A stretch of DNA of 64,000 nucleotides from Nannochloris sp. 'desiccata' (taxonomy: Eukaryota > Chlorophyta > Trebouxiophyceae > Chlorellales > Chlorellaceae): the NCBI GenBank assembly GCA_019044685.2, contig JAGTXX020000016.1, positions 1 to 64,000 of the forward strand, written 5' to 3'. The notes beneath the pieces were generated by a model that worked only from the letters and a program-made list of their open reading frames with translations, had not been told where the DNA came from and searched no databases. The translations under genes and the position numbers were made by a program. Shown here piece after piece: positions 55,706 through 64,000 of this stretch; position 1 is the stretch's first letter; each line of letters opens with the position of its first letter.

Positions 55706-56073
55706 AATTAAAAAAAAATCTGTTTCTCCTCTTTCCTTTTTGGCTCTGATATTTATTTTTTGAGATCAAGCGTATGAAAATATTTATTTGATTGTAAACC
55801 TGAGAACAAAGATCCCCCTTAAATAGCAGTCCTGGAAACTGTTCCAATTTGTTGGCGGCAGCACACACAGCGGCGATTGAGCAAAAATAAACAATCTTTA
55901 TTTGCTGAAACTTAGCGCTTGCCTGGCAATTGGAACTTTTAAATCAACTTAGCAACATTGTTATTTTTATCGTAGCAACCTGGAACATAGTTGCTGTTGT
56001 TAAAAGACTATACGAAACTCATCATCAATATAATAATATTTAAAAGTTTAAGTGCTAAAGATATTGATATAAT
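55706..56073. other. Intergenic region
   Basis: 368 AT-rich bases with the UGGT poly(A) signal (55793-55797) and the promoter of the YGGT gene; no ORF. Confidence 0.45.
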
Positions 56074-56835
56074 ATGCAGCGCGCAGGAGTCATATGTGCA
56101 CCAACGAAGGTGCAATTCCGTCCTAAAAGGGTTGCCTCTTGCACAATGCGTGTTCAGTGCAGTGCATTAGGAGGACAGCCATCTCAACCATGGAACAGCA
56201 ATCCTATTATCCGTCTTGCTGCGACCGCTTCATCAATGATTAACAGTACCATATACCGAATGAAAGCAGCAGCTGTAGAGTCCACCAAGAACGTTGATGA
56301 AGCTCAGCTCAACCAACAAATCAAAGACAGCGTCAAGAACATGCGCATGTTAGCTTTGATTGCTCCCTTTGCTGCTGTCTCTGGCTCCGCTGATACCTTT
56401 TACATCATCACCAAGGCAGTTGCATCTTTCATCAAGGTTAGGAGATCAGAAAACACAGAAGCATCATGCCTTTTAACTAACCTTTATATTGTATTTCATT
56501 TTTCCCCGCCACCTCGCATTCTCTGCCTACAGAGCACCTGAATTAATGTTCTCACTTCACTCATATTCACTTTACCATTACTTGGCCTGCAGCTTTACCT
56601 TCTCTTACTTTTTGTAAGGGTTCTCCTCTCTTGGTTCCCTACCTTCACCTGGTGGGAACAGCAACCATGGCTCGCTCTCCGTCAAGTAACCGACCCCTAC
56701 TTGAAATTATTTTCTGGATTGGTGCCTCCTTTGCTGGGGACTATTGATTTGACTCCTTTGTTTGGATTCTTTATCCTTCAGTTTTTGGCTGGAGCGTTGG
56801 ATGTCGCTGATGATGAAACCAGATTCTGGTCTTAG
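56074..56835 (+). CDS. YGGT-family chloroplast membrane protein (CCB3/YLMG1-like)
   Basis: Two exons (56074-56436 and 56593-56835), GTTAGG...CCTGCAG, join in frame to 201 residues. The first ~60 residues are basic with Ser/Cys and form a transit peptide. The C-terminal half shows a YGGT domain: first helix ending LYLLLLFVRVLLSWFP, a loop with TDPYLKLFSGLVPPL, then GTIDLTPLFGFFILQFLAGAL. Plastid members act in haem attachment to cytochrome b6 (CCB3) or in nucleoid/thylakoid organisation (YLMG1). The sequence does not separate these. TGTAA is at 56904. Confidence 0.85.
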
Positions 56836-57016
56836 ATGAAAAAGATATTAAAACTTAAAATCTAATGTTGTGTCGATGTTTTGTTTTTCTCAATGTTTGT
56901 TATTGTAAAGAACCGCTGATTAAATGCAGTATACCCAATGCGGAAGATCAACATGAACATGAAACAGCTATGCAACAACACAAAATCAAAACACAAATAT
57001 GCATAACAAAGTAAAA

Positions 57017-59682
57017 CTAAAGTTTTGCTCTCCTACTCAATTCCAATTTTGCTATTGTTTCTAAATGTACTACATCAGGTCCATCAGCTAGTCTTAATGT
57101 TCTAACTGCAGCCCACAATCCTGCCAACGGAGTCACATCACTCACACCAGCACCTCCATGCACTTGTATAGCTCTATCAATGATTGTTAATACAGTCGAG
57201 GGTGCCATGGCTTTTGCAGCGGCAATGTGACCCCGTGCAACTTTATTACCAACTTCATCCAAAGCTCTCGCTGCCTCGAGTACAGTTAATCTCGCTGCAT
57301 TAAGTTCTATTCTACTTCGAGCTATATCTAATCGGACAGATTGATGCCCAGCAAGCTGTTTCCCAAAAGCTTTCCGCTCCGTGGCTCTGGTCACTAGTAA
57401 CTCCAGACTGCGTTCACCCATTCCTATTACTCGCATACAATGATGCAACCTGCCTGGTCCTAATCGACCCTGAGCAATCTCAAATCCACGTCCTTCACCT
57501 AGAATTAAATTCTCAGCTGGTACTACTACGTTCTTAAAGTCGATTTCTGCATGGCCGTGAGGAGCATCGTCAAACCCAAACACGGGTAAAGGGCGAATTA
57601 TGTGTATACCGGGAGTGGTCATGGGGACTAATATCATTGATTGTTGGGCATGTGGAGCTGCATTAGGGTCGGTTTTACCCATAAAAATAGCTATAGCACA
57701 CCGAGGGTCATTAGCTCCTGAGATCCACCATTTCTTTCCATTGAGAATGTAGCCATCACTATTTTTATTCTTCGTGATAGAGCTTTGGATGTTTGTAGCA
57801 TCTGAAGACGCCACCTCAGGTTCTGTCATCGCAAAACAAGATCGAATATCACCTCGAAGTAATGGAATCAACCAACGACGTTGCTGAGCTATGCTCCCAT
57901 ACCTCGCCAGCACTTCCATATTCCCAGTGTCGGGAGCGGAACAATTAAAAATTTCAGAAGCCCATACACAACGACCCATAACTTCAGCACAGTGAGCATA
58001 CTCTAAATTACTAAAACCAGGTCCTAATAATAAGAGAGATAATTCTTCATTTTCACGCCTAGAAAGAGTAAAACTACTATTATTGTTTGAAATTTCAGCG
58101 AGTAGTAATGGTCTTAATTTTATCGCCAGATCAGCTGGTAGCCATAAATTCCATAATCCAGCGTGTTTCGCTTCTTTTTTCAACTGTTCTTGGAGTGGGT
58201 GAATAGTCCAGCGCTGGTCTGAAGCAGCATGTTTATCTAGAATTGACTCAGCAGGGAGTATTCTCTCAGCCATAAAGCAATGTAAACGCTCCAAAATTGG
58301 TTTTACTTTTTCAGAAGGACCCAACCCTGGAAGTGCCAAGGGCACTTTCTCTGCAGAAGAAGAGCTCTGTCGCTCTTGTTTCTTAGTTTTGTTATGTAAT
58401 ATACTCAATGCTTGTGTAGCTAAACTACGCACGACACTGTCAGCTCCCATCTCAGCAGCAATCCTGGAAGATGCATTCCCCGCCTTTGCTCTAGCACCCA
58501 CCCCTGCTAAAATAGACGCAAGCCGAAACAACGCTAATGCAAGATAAAATGACCAATCGGCACTTAATGGGTACTTCAGTCCACGTTGTTTGCAATACAA
58601 TTCAATATACTGCTCTTCTGTAGGAATGCCATCTGGTAAAGGACGTGGTAGTGCAGGTAGATTTGGAATCTGTTGGGCACATTCGTACAAATGGTACGGT
58701 AAACAGTTGTACGATAGGTCTGCTAAAGGGTCACCAAGTGTGGAGAGTTCCCAATCCAATACAGCTAAGACAGTATTATCTTTCACAGGGTCAAATACTA
58801 GATTATCTAATCGGTAATCACCATGTGAGATTCTGGTCACTGTAGGGTCGGTATCTGTGGTAGGGATACGGCATTGTAGTTGATTACTTAGTTCAACCAT
58901 CTCAGGCATTGGGGTTTCATTTGAAGCGACAGAACTGGTGTATTGACGTGACCATCGAGCCACTTGGCGGCGATTGTACTGAGAAGGAGGACCATATTTA
59001 TCTAAATCAACAGAACTGGGAACTACATCGTGTAGTTTTGCTAGATTAAATGCCATTGCAGCGTAGATTTCAGAACGCTGGTGTGGGGCTAAACCAGGTA
59101 GAGCTGGATCTTCAAAAATTCGACCTTGTACATGCGCCATGAGGTAGAAAGGAGTACCAATAATTGAAGTATCTTCACATAAATGGATGGCACGAGGTAC
59201 AGGTACTAATGTAGGACCAAGACCGTGGATTACTTGAAACTCACGCTCGACAGCATGAGCTGAAGGGAGGGTTGGTGGCGGAGGTTTTTTTCGTAAAACA
59301 TACGTACCAGTATTTGCCTGCATTTTTTTTTGTTTTTTTCATAATGTGAACAGACGATTCAAACGAGAAGATATAAAAATTAGTACGCATCTGCGTATCC
59401 ACTCCTCAAGAAAAAACTTACTCGAATGAAGTACGTTGGGTTGCTCTGTCCGTGGCTGAATTTGGCGACGGTGAGAGATGAACGATTGAGACCAGGCACG
59501 TGTTGGGATAAATACCGCCCTAGGGCTTCCTGTAAAAGCATTAAGAATTTTTGTTAGTCTACGGGAAGTGAATGAGCGTGGGAGATTGAGATAAGGAGGC
59601 AGGTGTCTGTTGTTCACGTTACCACATCAATGTTCTCGTTGCCGCGAGGACGAACGAGTGCAGCGCCGGTGTCCAGCACCAT
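57017..59682 (-). CDS. ACAD10/IBR3-like enzyme: aminoglycoside-phosphotransferase-like domain fused to acyl-CoA dehydrogenase
   Basis: Three exons (59623-59682, 59422-59529, 57017-59317) splice in frame to 822 residues. Exon 2 encodes [19 protein letters not shown], the start of the phosphotransferase-like domain. [13 protein letters not shown] and [16 protein letters not shown] are its catalytic Asp and metal motifs. From about residue 390 an acyl-CoA dehydrogenase follows: [28 protein letters not shown]-like [10 protein letters not shown], and [16 protein letters not shown] near the end. This two-domain order matches ACAD10/11 of animals and plant IBR3, which degrade unusual acyl-CoAs such as 4-hydroxy acids or indole-butyryl-CoA in peroxisomes. 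The C-terminus SRRAKL ends in AKL, a PTS1-type peroxisomal signal. Divergent with the next gene. Confidence 0.92.
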
Positions 59683-60041
59683 GATGTCGCTGAGTACAGT
59701 CGGTTTTTTTTAAACATACTGCATTGTGTTCCAAGGCCCCTTTTGTGAGGTGCTCCAGCTTTAAATTTTTCATGCTTTCTCCTGTTTTTTTCTGGCGACT
59801 GCATATTCCTCATTAAGCATCGAGCTAGACTTCATAGTTCTATAACTAAAATTCTTAGGAAGAGATATTCAAAGGTACCCAGCTTAGATACTCGATTTTA
59901 GAGTTTTATTCTTGATCACTTTGTCCAGTTAATTCTCATTTTGGCTACTAGATAGTTATCTAGGCGAGTAGGATTAAGGAGACTACCTGTGAGCGCATTC
60001 CGCCTTTTTCGAGCTTCTTAAAATCAGTGGTGTAATCTAGA
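59683..60041. promoter_or_regulatory. Bidirectional promoter region (ACAD10-like / SAMHD1-like)
   Basis: 359 bases between divergent start codons; no clear TATA box. Confidence 0.5.
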
Positions 60042-61766
60042 ATGGACGACGACATTGTTCCTTTCAGCCAACTGGCCCACGAAGCATTTGAATCGAATCC
60101 CGCTGACCAAATTCTTGGCCCAACAAATTTCGAGGGATCTTTTTTATCCCCGCAGCAAGCTGGATATGCTGCTAAAGGCCCAAATGGAAACGGTATTGTC
60201 GTTACCCACGACCCCTTATCTGGCAAGCACGGCAAGCTGATCAATGACCCAATTCATGGTGCCTACCGCTTGGACCCAGCGTGCACTTTAATTTTCGATA
60301 CCAGAGAATTTCAGCGCATGAGGCGACTCAAGCAACTTGGTATGGCATACTACGTCTTTCCAGGTGCATCTCACAACCGGTTTGAACACTCTTTAGGCGT
60401 TGCGCACCTAGCGTATCGTTTTGCCACTCAGTTGTGGCACGCTCAACCGCAAGAACTCGAAATTGATCGAAGCGACATTCGTGTCGTTGGTTTAGCAGGT
60501 CTTTGCCACGATTTAGGTCATGGCCCTTTTTCCCATGTCTTTGATAGAGAATTCTTACGTCAAAAAGGCATTTTTAATTGGGAACATGAAGAAATGAGTG
60601 CAAAAATGCTGGACCACATTATCGATGAAAATCAAATCGATGTTTTTAGTGAAAATGATCTCTGTAGGATTAAAAAACTAATCACGTCTGGGCATGAAGC
60701 ACCACCTAAAAGCCCTGAAGCTTCCACTACTACTGCTAGTGCAACTCCGAGTGAGAATCGTTGGCTAGGTGAAATTGTAGCTAATGGCAGAAATTCGATC
60801 GACGTTGATAAATTTGATTACTTGGCAAGAGATGCATATTACTGTGGAACGAAAGTAGCATGTGATTTTAGCCGTATCATGCAGTTTTCACGTGTGATTG
60901 GTGATGAAATATGCTACAAATATACTGAATATATGAATTTACATGAGTTGTTTCATGCCAGAGCAACTATGCACCGCTCAGTGTATACTCATAAAAAATC
61001 AAAAGCAATTGAATTTATGGTGGTTGACGCGTTATTAGAAGCTGAGCCTGCGTTACGTATATGTGATAAAATCTACAACCCAAAAGATTTTGTTCTTTTG
61101 GACGATGGAATATTGGATTTAATAGAAAATTTTGATGTTTTGGGTCCCTTATTGAACAACGTTGATGAAGGACACCACGCTCGAATCAAGTCTGCACAAG
61201 CTATTATTAGTAGATTACGTAAGAGACAGCTGTATAAATATGTCACTGATGCCCCGGTACCTGTTGAAGCTTTAGAAAGGGGACAATGGGTCCCTCCAAC
61301 GCCTCAAGATATAGTGAGCCACTACCACGGTAATGGAGATGTTCAGTTGAGCATTGATGATGTACTAATGCATGAGCATAAAATTGATTATTCAATGAGT
61401 AATAAAAATCCATTAGACAATGTTCATTTTTACGATTATATTGGAGATCCCAATAAAAGGAAATTAAGAACAGATCAGATCTCATCGATGGTGGTCTCGG
61501 CATTTCAAGAAAAGAGGATTCGATTATATAGTAGAAATGCTGATCCAAAGGTGATTACGGCATTGCATGAAGCGTTTGAATCGTGGTTGAGGTATAGATT
61601 TGGTGGCCATGTGGAAGCGTCAACGCCAGCAAAGCCCTTGCGGCAACAACAAGCGGCAGAGGGCTTGGCAACCACAAGAGCAATGAAGAGAGGAAGAAAT
61701 CTATTTGCTGGCAATGGTGGTGGTGGCGGTGATGATCGGTCTACGAAGCAAGCTTGCGGAGGGTAG
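60042..61766 (+). CDS. SAMHD1-like HD-domain phosphohydrolase (dNTPase)
   Basis: A single exon encodes 574 residues. DPIHGAYRLDPACTLIFDTREFQRMRRLKQLG is the conserved SAMHD1/dGTPase entry segment. The HD metal site is built by HNRFEHSLGVAHLA (His), GLAGLCHDLGHGPFSHVFD (HD) and, later, SIDVDKFDYLARDAYYCG (Asp). The family hydrolyses dNTPs to nucleosides and triphosphate and acts as a tetramer controlled by GTP and dNTP at allosteric sites. The N-terminal SAM domain of animal SAMHD1 is absent, as usual in plants and algae. The C-terminus is basic and Gly-rich (KRGRNLFAGNGGGGG) and may be a nuclear signal. Confidence 0.92.
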   Translation: MDDDIVPFSQLAHEAFESNPADQILGPTNFEGSFLSPQQAGYAAKGPNGNGIVVTHDPLSGKHGKLINDPIHGAYRLDPACTLIFDTREFQRMRRLKQLGMAYYVFPGASHNRFEHSLGVAHLAYRFATQLWHAQPQELEIDRSDIRVVGLAGLCHDLGHGPFSHVFDREFLRQKGIFNWEHEEMSAKMLDHIIDENQIDVFSENDLCRIKKLITSGHEAPPKSPEASTTTASATPSENRWLGEIVANGRNSIDVDKFDYLARDAYYCGTKVACDFSRIMQFSRVIGDEICYKYTEYMNLHELFHARATMHRSVYTHKKSKAIEFMVVDALLEAEPALRICDKIYNPKDFVLLDDGILDLIENFDVLGPLLNNVDEGHHARIKSAQAIISRLRKRQLYKYVTDAPVPVEALERGQWVPPTPQDIVSHYHGNGDVQLSIDDVLMHEHKIDYSMSNKNPLDNVHFYDYIGDPNKRKLRTDQISSMVVSAFQEKRIRLYSRNADPKVITALHEAFESWLRYRFGGHVEASTPAKPLRQQQAAEGLATTRAMKRGRNLFAGNGGGGGDDRSTKQACGG

Positions 61767-61918
61767 GCTCGTAGAGTGTTGTTGTTTATTTTCGTTCTAT
61801 GAATTGTTGCTTCGCACTGTACTGCTGTTATTTGATGCCTTTTAAAAGCTATTATTATTATTTGAAAATAGCATATCTGATTAATTAAATATGATAAGTA
61901 TACAAAATTCCCTCATCC
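61767..61918. other. Convergent 3' spacer
   Basis: 152 AT-rich bases between the SAMHD1-like and DLDG1-like genes, which converge here. Confidence 0.5.
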
Positions 61919-63475
61919 CTAATGCCTATCCATCATTTTCAATGTAACTGCAGCAGCAGGATCAATCTTATTCAACCCCACAAAGATCCAATACTTAAAC
62001 AATGAATCTAGCAGTACCGGCACCGTGGCCACGAAAATTTGAAGAGTCTCTTGGGGAGCATGCCATCCATAATGATAGCTTAATAAATGTAAACCTGCCG
62101 TCCATCCTTCTTCAGAATGATATCCAAGTAGTATATCAGTCACTAGAATAATTATAAAGGCCTTTGCTGTATCTGACAGACCAGTAAACACACGGCCGAC
62201 AGTTCTGAATAAAATTGCTCTCTGTGAAGTGTCTTGTAGTAATAAAACAAACAACGCAGCACCAGAGCACGAGTCAGATACGACATTCACTAGACTTTGC
62301 CGGTTATACGCCTTCATATTATCTGCAAAGTGGACAGCTTCAACACGCAAATGAGCTAGCATCGCTTCATCTGACAATGGGGGTGCTTGTCCAAGGGAAG
62401 CTTCCAATCTCAATCGAACCTCTTCACGGTGCATTGCTTCCGCTCCAGCCACTTTCTGCTCATCAGATAAAGCAAATGCAGCTGGATTTAAATTTTCAGC
62501 GTAATCCCACAACGGCTTTGCGATCAGATTGCTAACTAAAAATCCAAGTGTTAATGGAATGCCAAATAGTATCGCTGCATAACGTAATGCTTCTCTAGAT
62601 TCGTACTGATTCGTAATTGCTTCTACAAAAACACGTTCTTCTGCTTCTTTTTCTCCTATAGCTAATCGATTATAAATACCAGTCACATCAACAATAGGGC
62701 GCAAGTATTCATCTCGAACCTTGGTTCGACGACCACGCCGTGCTCTACGTCGTTCAATAACTTGTTCTCTGAGTTCAGCTGCTTCGGAGTCATCGTCTAG
62801 ATCTGCAACTGCAGGGGTGCCTTCCCATGCATCCCAGTCTTCTTTGACTCCGCCTGACCAGTCGGTAAAAGAAGAACGAGACGAGGTCGATGGAGCATTG
62901 GCGTTTGTGTTGTTGCTCCCATTTGGTGGTGGTGATTGGCCAGATGAAGCAAAAGAAGAAGCATTAAGGCCTGTAACATTACTGATATTAAATGATGGTG
63001 TCGCAGATGATGTTCCTGCTCTATCTCCTTGGGAATTAGACCTAATGCTGCTGCTAGTCTCTCCACCACCTTCAGCAAAATAGTCTTCAAGATCCATGAC
63101 ACTATCTCCAGGATTAACCTGCATTCCAGACCCTCCAGGGAGTGATGGATCAACACCCAGCCATTTACGTAGGTTTTCAAATGCATCAGTCATGTCTGTT
63201 TTATCATTATTGCTGTCATCTGGGTCTTGAGAAGTTGAACTGCGGCAAATAATGCTGCGTTGGTTGTCGTAGATGTGGGGATGCCGTATTCTGCGAGGAT
63301 GGCCTAAGATTGGTGAGCTAGTAGATTTAAGATGCGAATACACATGTTGTTGTGCACTGCATCGGAGTAGGAGGGAGCGAGAGGGGGCGCTTGTGCTTGC
63401 GGCAGCGTTCATCCTGTCTGAGACAAAAGTGGAGAGCGTGCAGGGAAGGTGTGCACCAAGCAGCATCCCTCGCAT
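61919..63475 (-). CDS. CemA/PcxA-like chloroplast envelope protein (DLDG1-like)
   Basis: A single exon encodes 518 residues; a second Met (63413, MNAAASTSAPSRSLLLRC) gives a typical transit-peptide start. After a low-complexity Ser/Asn region, the C-terminal half is CemA-like. Membrane segments include YAAILFGIPLTLGFLVSNLI, the core VNVVSDSCSGAALFVLLL and AKAFIIILVTDILLGYHSEEGW, and the terminal KYWIFVGLNKIDPAA...LKMMDRH matches the conserved KYWIFR.LN end of CemA. Plastid-encoded CemA and its nuclear relative DLDG1 influence proton flow across the envelope and non-photochemical quenching. A nuclear gene with a transit peptide fits DLDG1 better than CemA. Confidence 0.85.
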   Translation of the reverse strand: MRGMLLGAHLPCTLSTFVSDRMNAAASTSAPSRSLLLRCSAQQHVYSHLKSTSSPILGHPRRIRHPHIYDNQRSIICRSSTSQDPDDSNNDKTDMTDAFENLRKWLGVDPSLPGGSGMQVNPGDSVMDLEDYFAEGGGETSSSIRSNSQGDRAGTSSATPSFNISNVTGLNASSFASSGQSPPPNGSNNTNANAPSTSSRSSFTDWSGGVKEDWDAWEGTPAVADLDDDSEAAELREQVIERRRARRGRRTKVRDEYLRPIVDVTGIYNRLAIGEKEAEERVFVEAITNQYESREALRYAAILFGIPLTLGFLVSNLIAKPLWDYAENLNPAAFALSDEQKVAGAEAMHREEVRLRLEASLGQAPPLSDEAMLAHLRVEAVHFADNMKAYNRQSLVNVVSDSCSGAALFVLLLQDTSQRAILFRTVGRVFTGLSDTAKAFIIILVTDILLGYHSEEGWTAGLHLLSYHYGWHAPQETLQIFVATVPVLLDSLFKYWIFVGLNKIDPAAAVTLKMMDRH

Positions 63476-64000
63476 TGTATGTTGGCTATATTTAGATAAA
63501 TTTCAAGCACTAAGAAAGAGCAATTTGATTTAGGTGCGTAGCATCAGGTAATAGTTAACCCCTCCAATATTCATCGATTACAAATCATGTGGCAATAGCG
63601 GTATTATGAATATCCGGCAAAGAAGACTTGCATCCCATATGGCAGAACTATTATTAAAGATACCTCTGCCACATTATTATAATTACCGGTATTTGAAGGG
63701 CATGTGCGACTTGAAGAAACAGAGAACAGAAGCTCTTTGAAGATCACAGGATAAAGCTCTATAGAGGGCAACGTAGTAGCTCATTTTAAATTTTAAGGAA
63801 GCCTGGGGTCGCACAGCTGTATTGCACCCCTCCAATGGCGCTTGCAGCGCCAAAATGTTCGCACATTGTGCTTCCAAGTCTCGGACATGTGAGGAGAGAA
63901 TCGCAGCGCAAGCAATTGAGAGAGCGTCGACAACTTTGCAGATCAACTCCCACGTCAGAACACTCGTTGGCAACGCGCAGTTCTTCAGAAGAAAATCATG
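63476..64000 (-). other. Window end: possible partial coding exon, unassigned
   Basis: A minus-strand ORF (63683-63973, open toward the window edge) has plausible composition (LICKVVDALSIACAAILSSHV) but no domain I recognise. The rest of the 525 bases contains the DLDG1-like promoter. Treat as unassigned. Confidence 0.25.

Overview
The window looks like nuclear DNA of a photosynthetic green-lineage eukaryote, most likely a chlorophyte alga. Host genes have short GT-AG introns. Several encode plastid-type proteins: gamma-tocopherol methyltransferase, a DUF4079 thylakoid protein, a YGGT/CCB3-like protein and a CemA/DLDG1-like protein. Every plus-strand host gene checked from MBD9-like to YGGT has the green-algal poly(A) signal TGTAA within a few hundred bases of its stop. 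A Trebouxiophyte-like affiliation is a guess; the mitochondrial ATP synthase f-like subunit argues against Chlorophyceae.

Region 1 (1-9593) is a near-perfect inverted repeat with a 5-nt spacer at 4795-4799. The left arm mirrors the right arm. Each arm holds, moving outward from the centre, the 3' part of a LINE-type (non-LTR) retrotransposon, a divergent histone H3-like gene, a block of GATAAG repeats, and the gag/pol of a Ty3/gypsy element (here Gypsy A). The arms differ almost only by 1-nt indels that break frames alternately in one arm or the other. The palindrome may therefore be a fold-back assembly artefact or a very young duplication with uncorrected sequence errors.

Region 2 (about 7.2-23.5 kb) is a nest of mobile elements inside Gypsy A. 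Gypsy B (10407-16906) is a complete chromodomain gypsy element with identical 360-bp LTRs, a ccgca target duplication, an extra basic ORF before gag, and a canonical -1 frameshift heptamer between gag and pol. Element C (17221-22073) is an insertion of about 4.85 kb, flanked by gtatg, with no recognisable transposase. It carries a three-exon gene of unknown family, a probable Fe(II)/2-oxoglutarate dioxygenase gene and a broken OTU-like gene. The inner end of the H3-bearing unit resembles the ends of element C (ACTAnnGG plus subterminal repeats). A family of mobile elements carrying chromatin- or DNA-modifying cargo is thus the most interesting possibility in the window.

Region 3 (about 24-64 kb) is gene-dense host sequence: a mitochondria-targeted coiled-coil protein, a FAD-dependent amine-oxidase-like protein, KU70, VTE4, a HAKAI-like RING protein, ATP synthase f-like, EIF3E, a DUF4079 protein, an MBD9-like chromatin reader, GAPC, a membrane receptor-like TKL kinase, eIF2-beta, UGGT, a YGGT protein, an ACAD10/IBR3-like fusion enzyme, a SAMHD1-like phosphohydrolase and a DLDG1-like envelope protein. 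Four pairs are divergent and share short promoters. These genes do not form a pathway; the cluster is ordinary housekeeping with some chloroplast functions.
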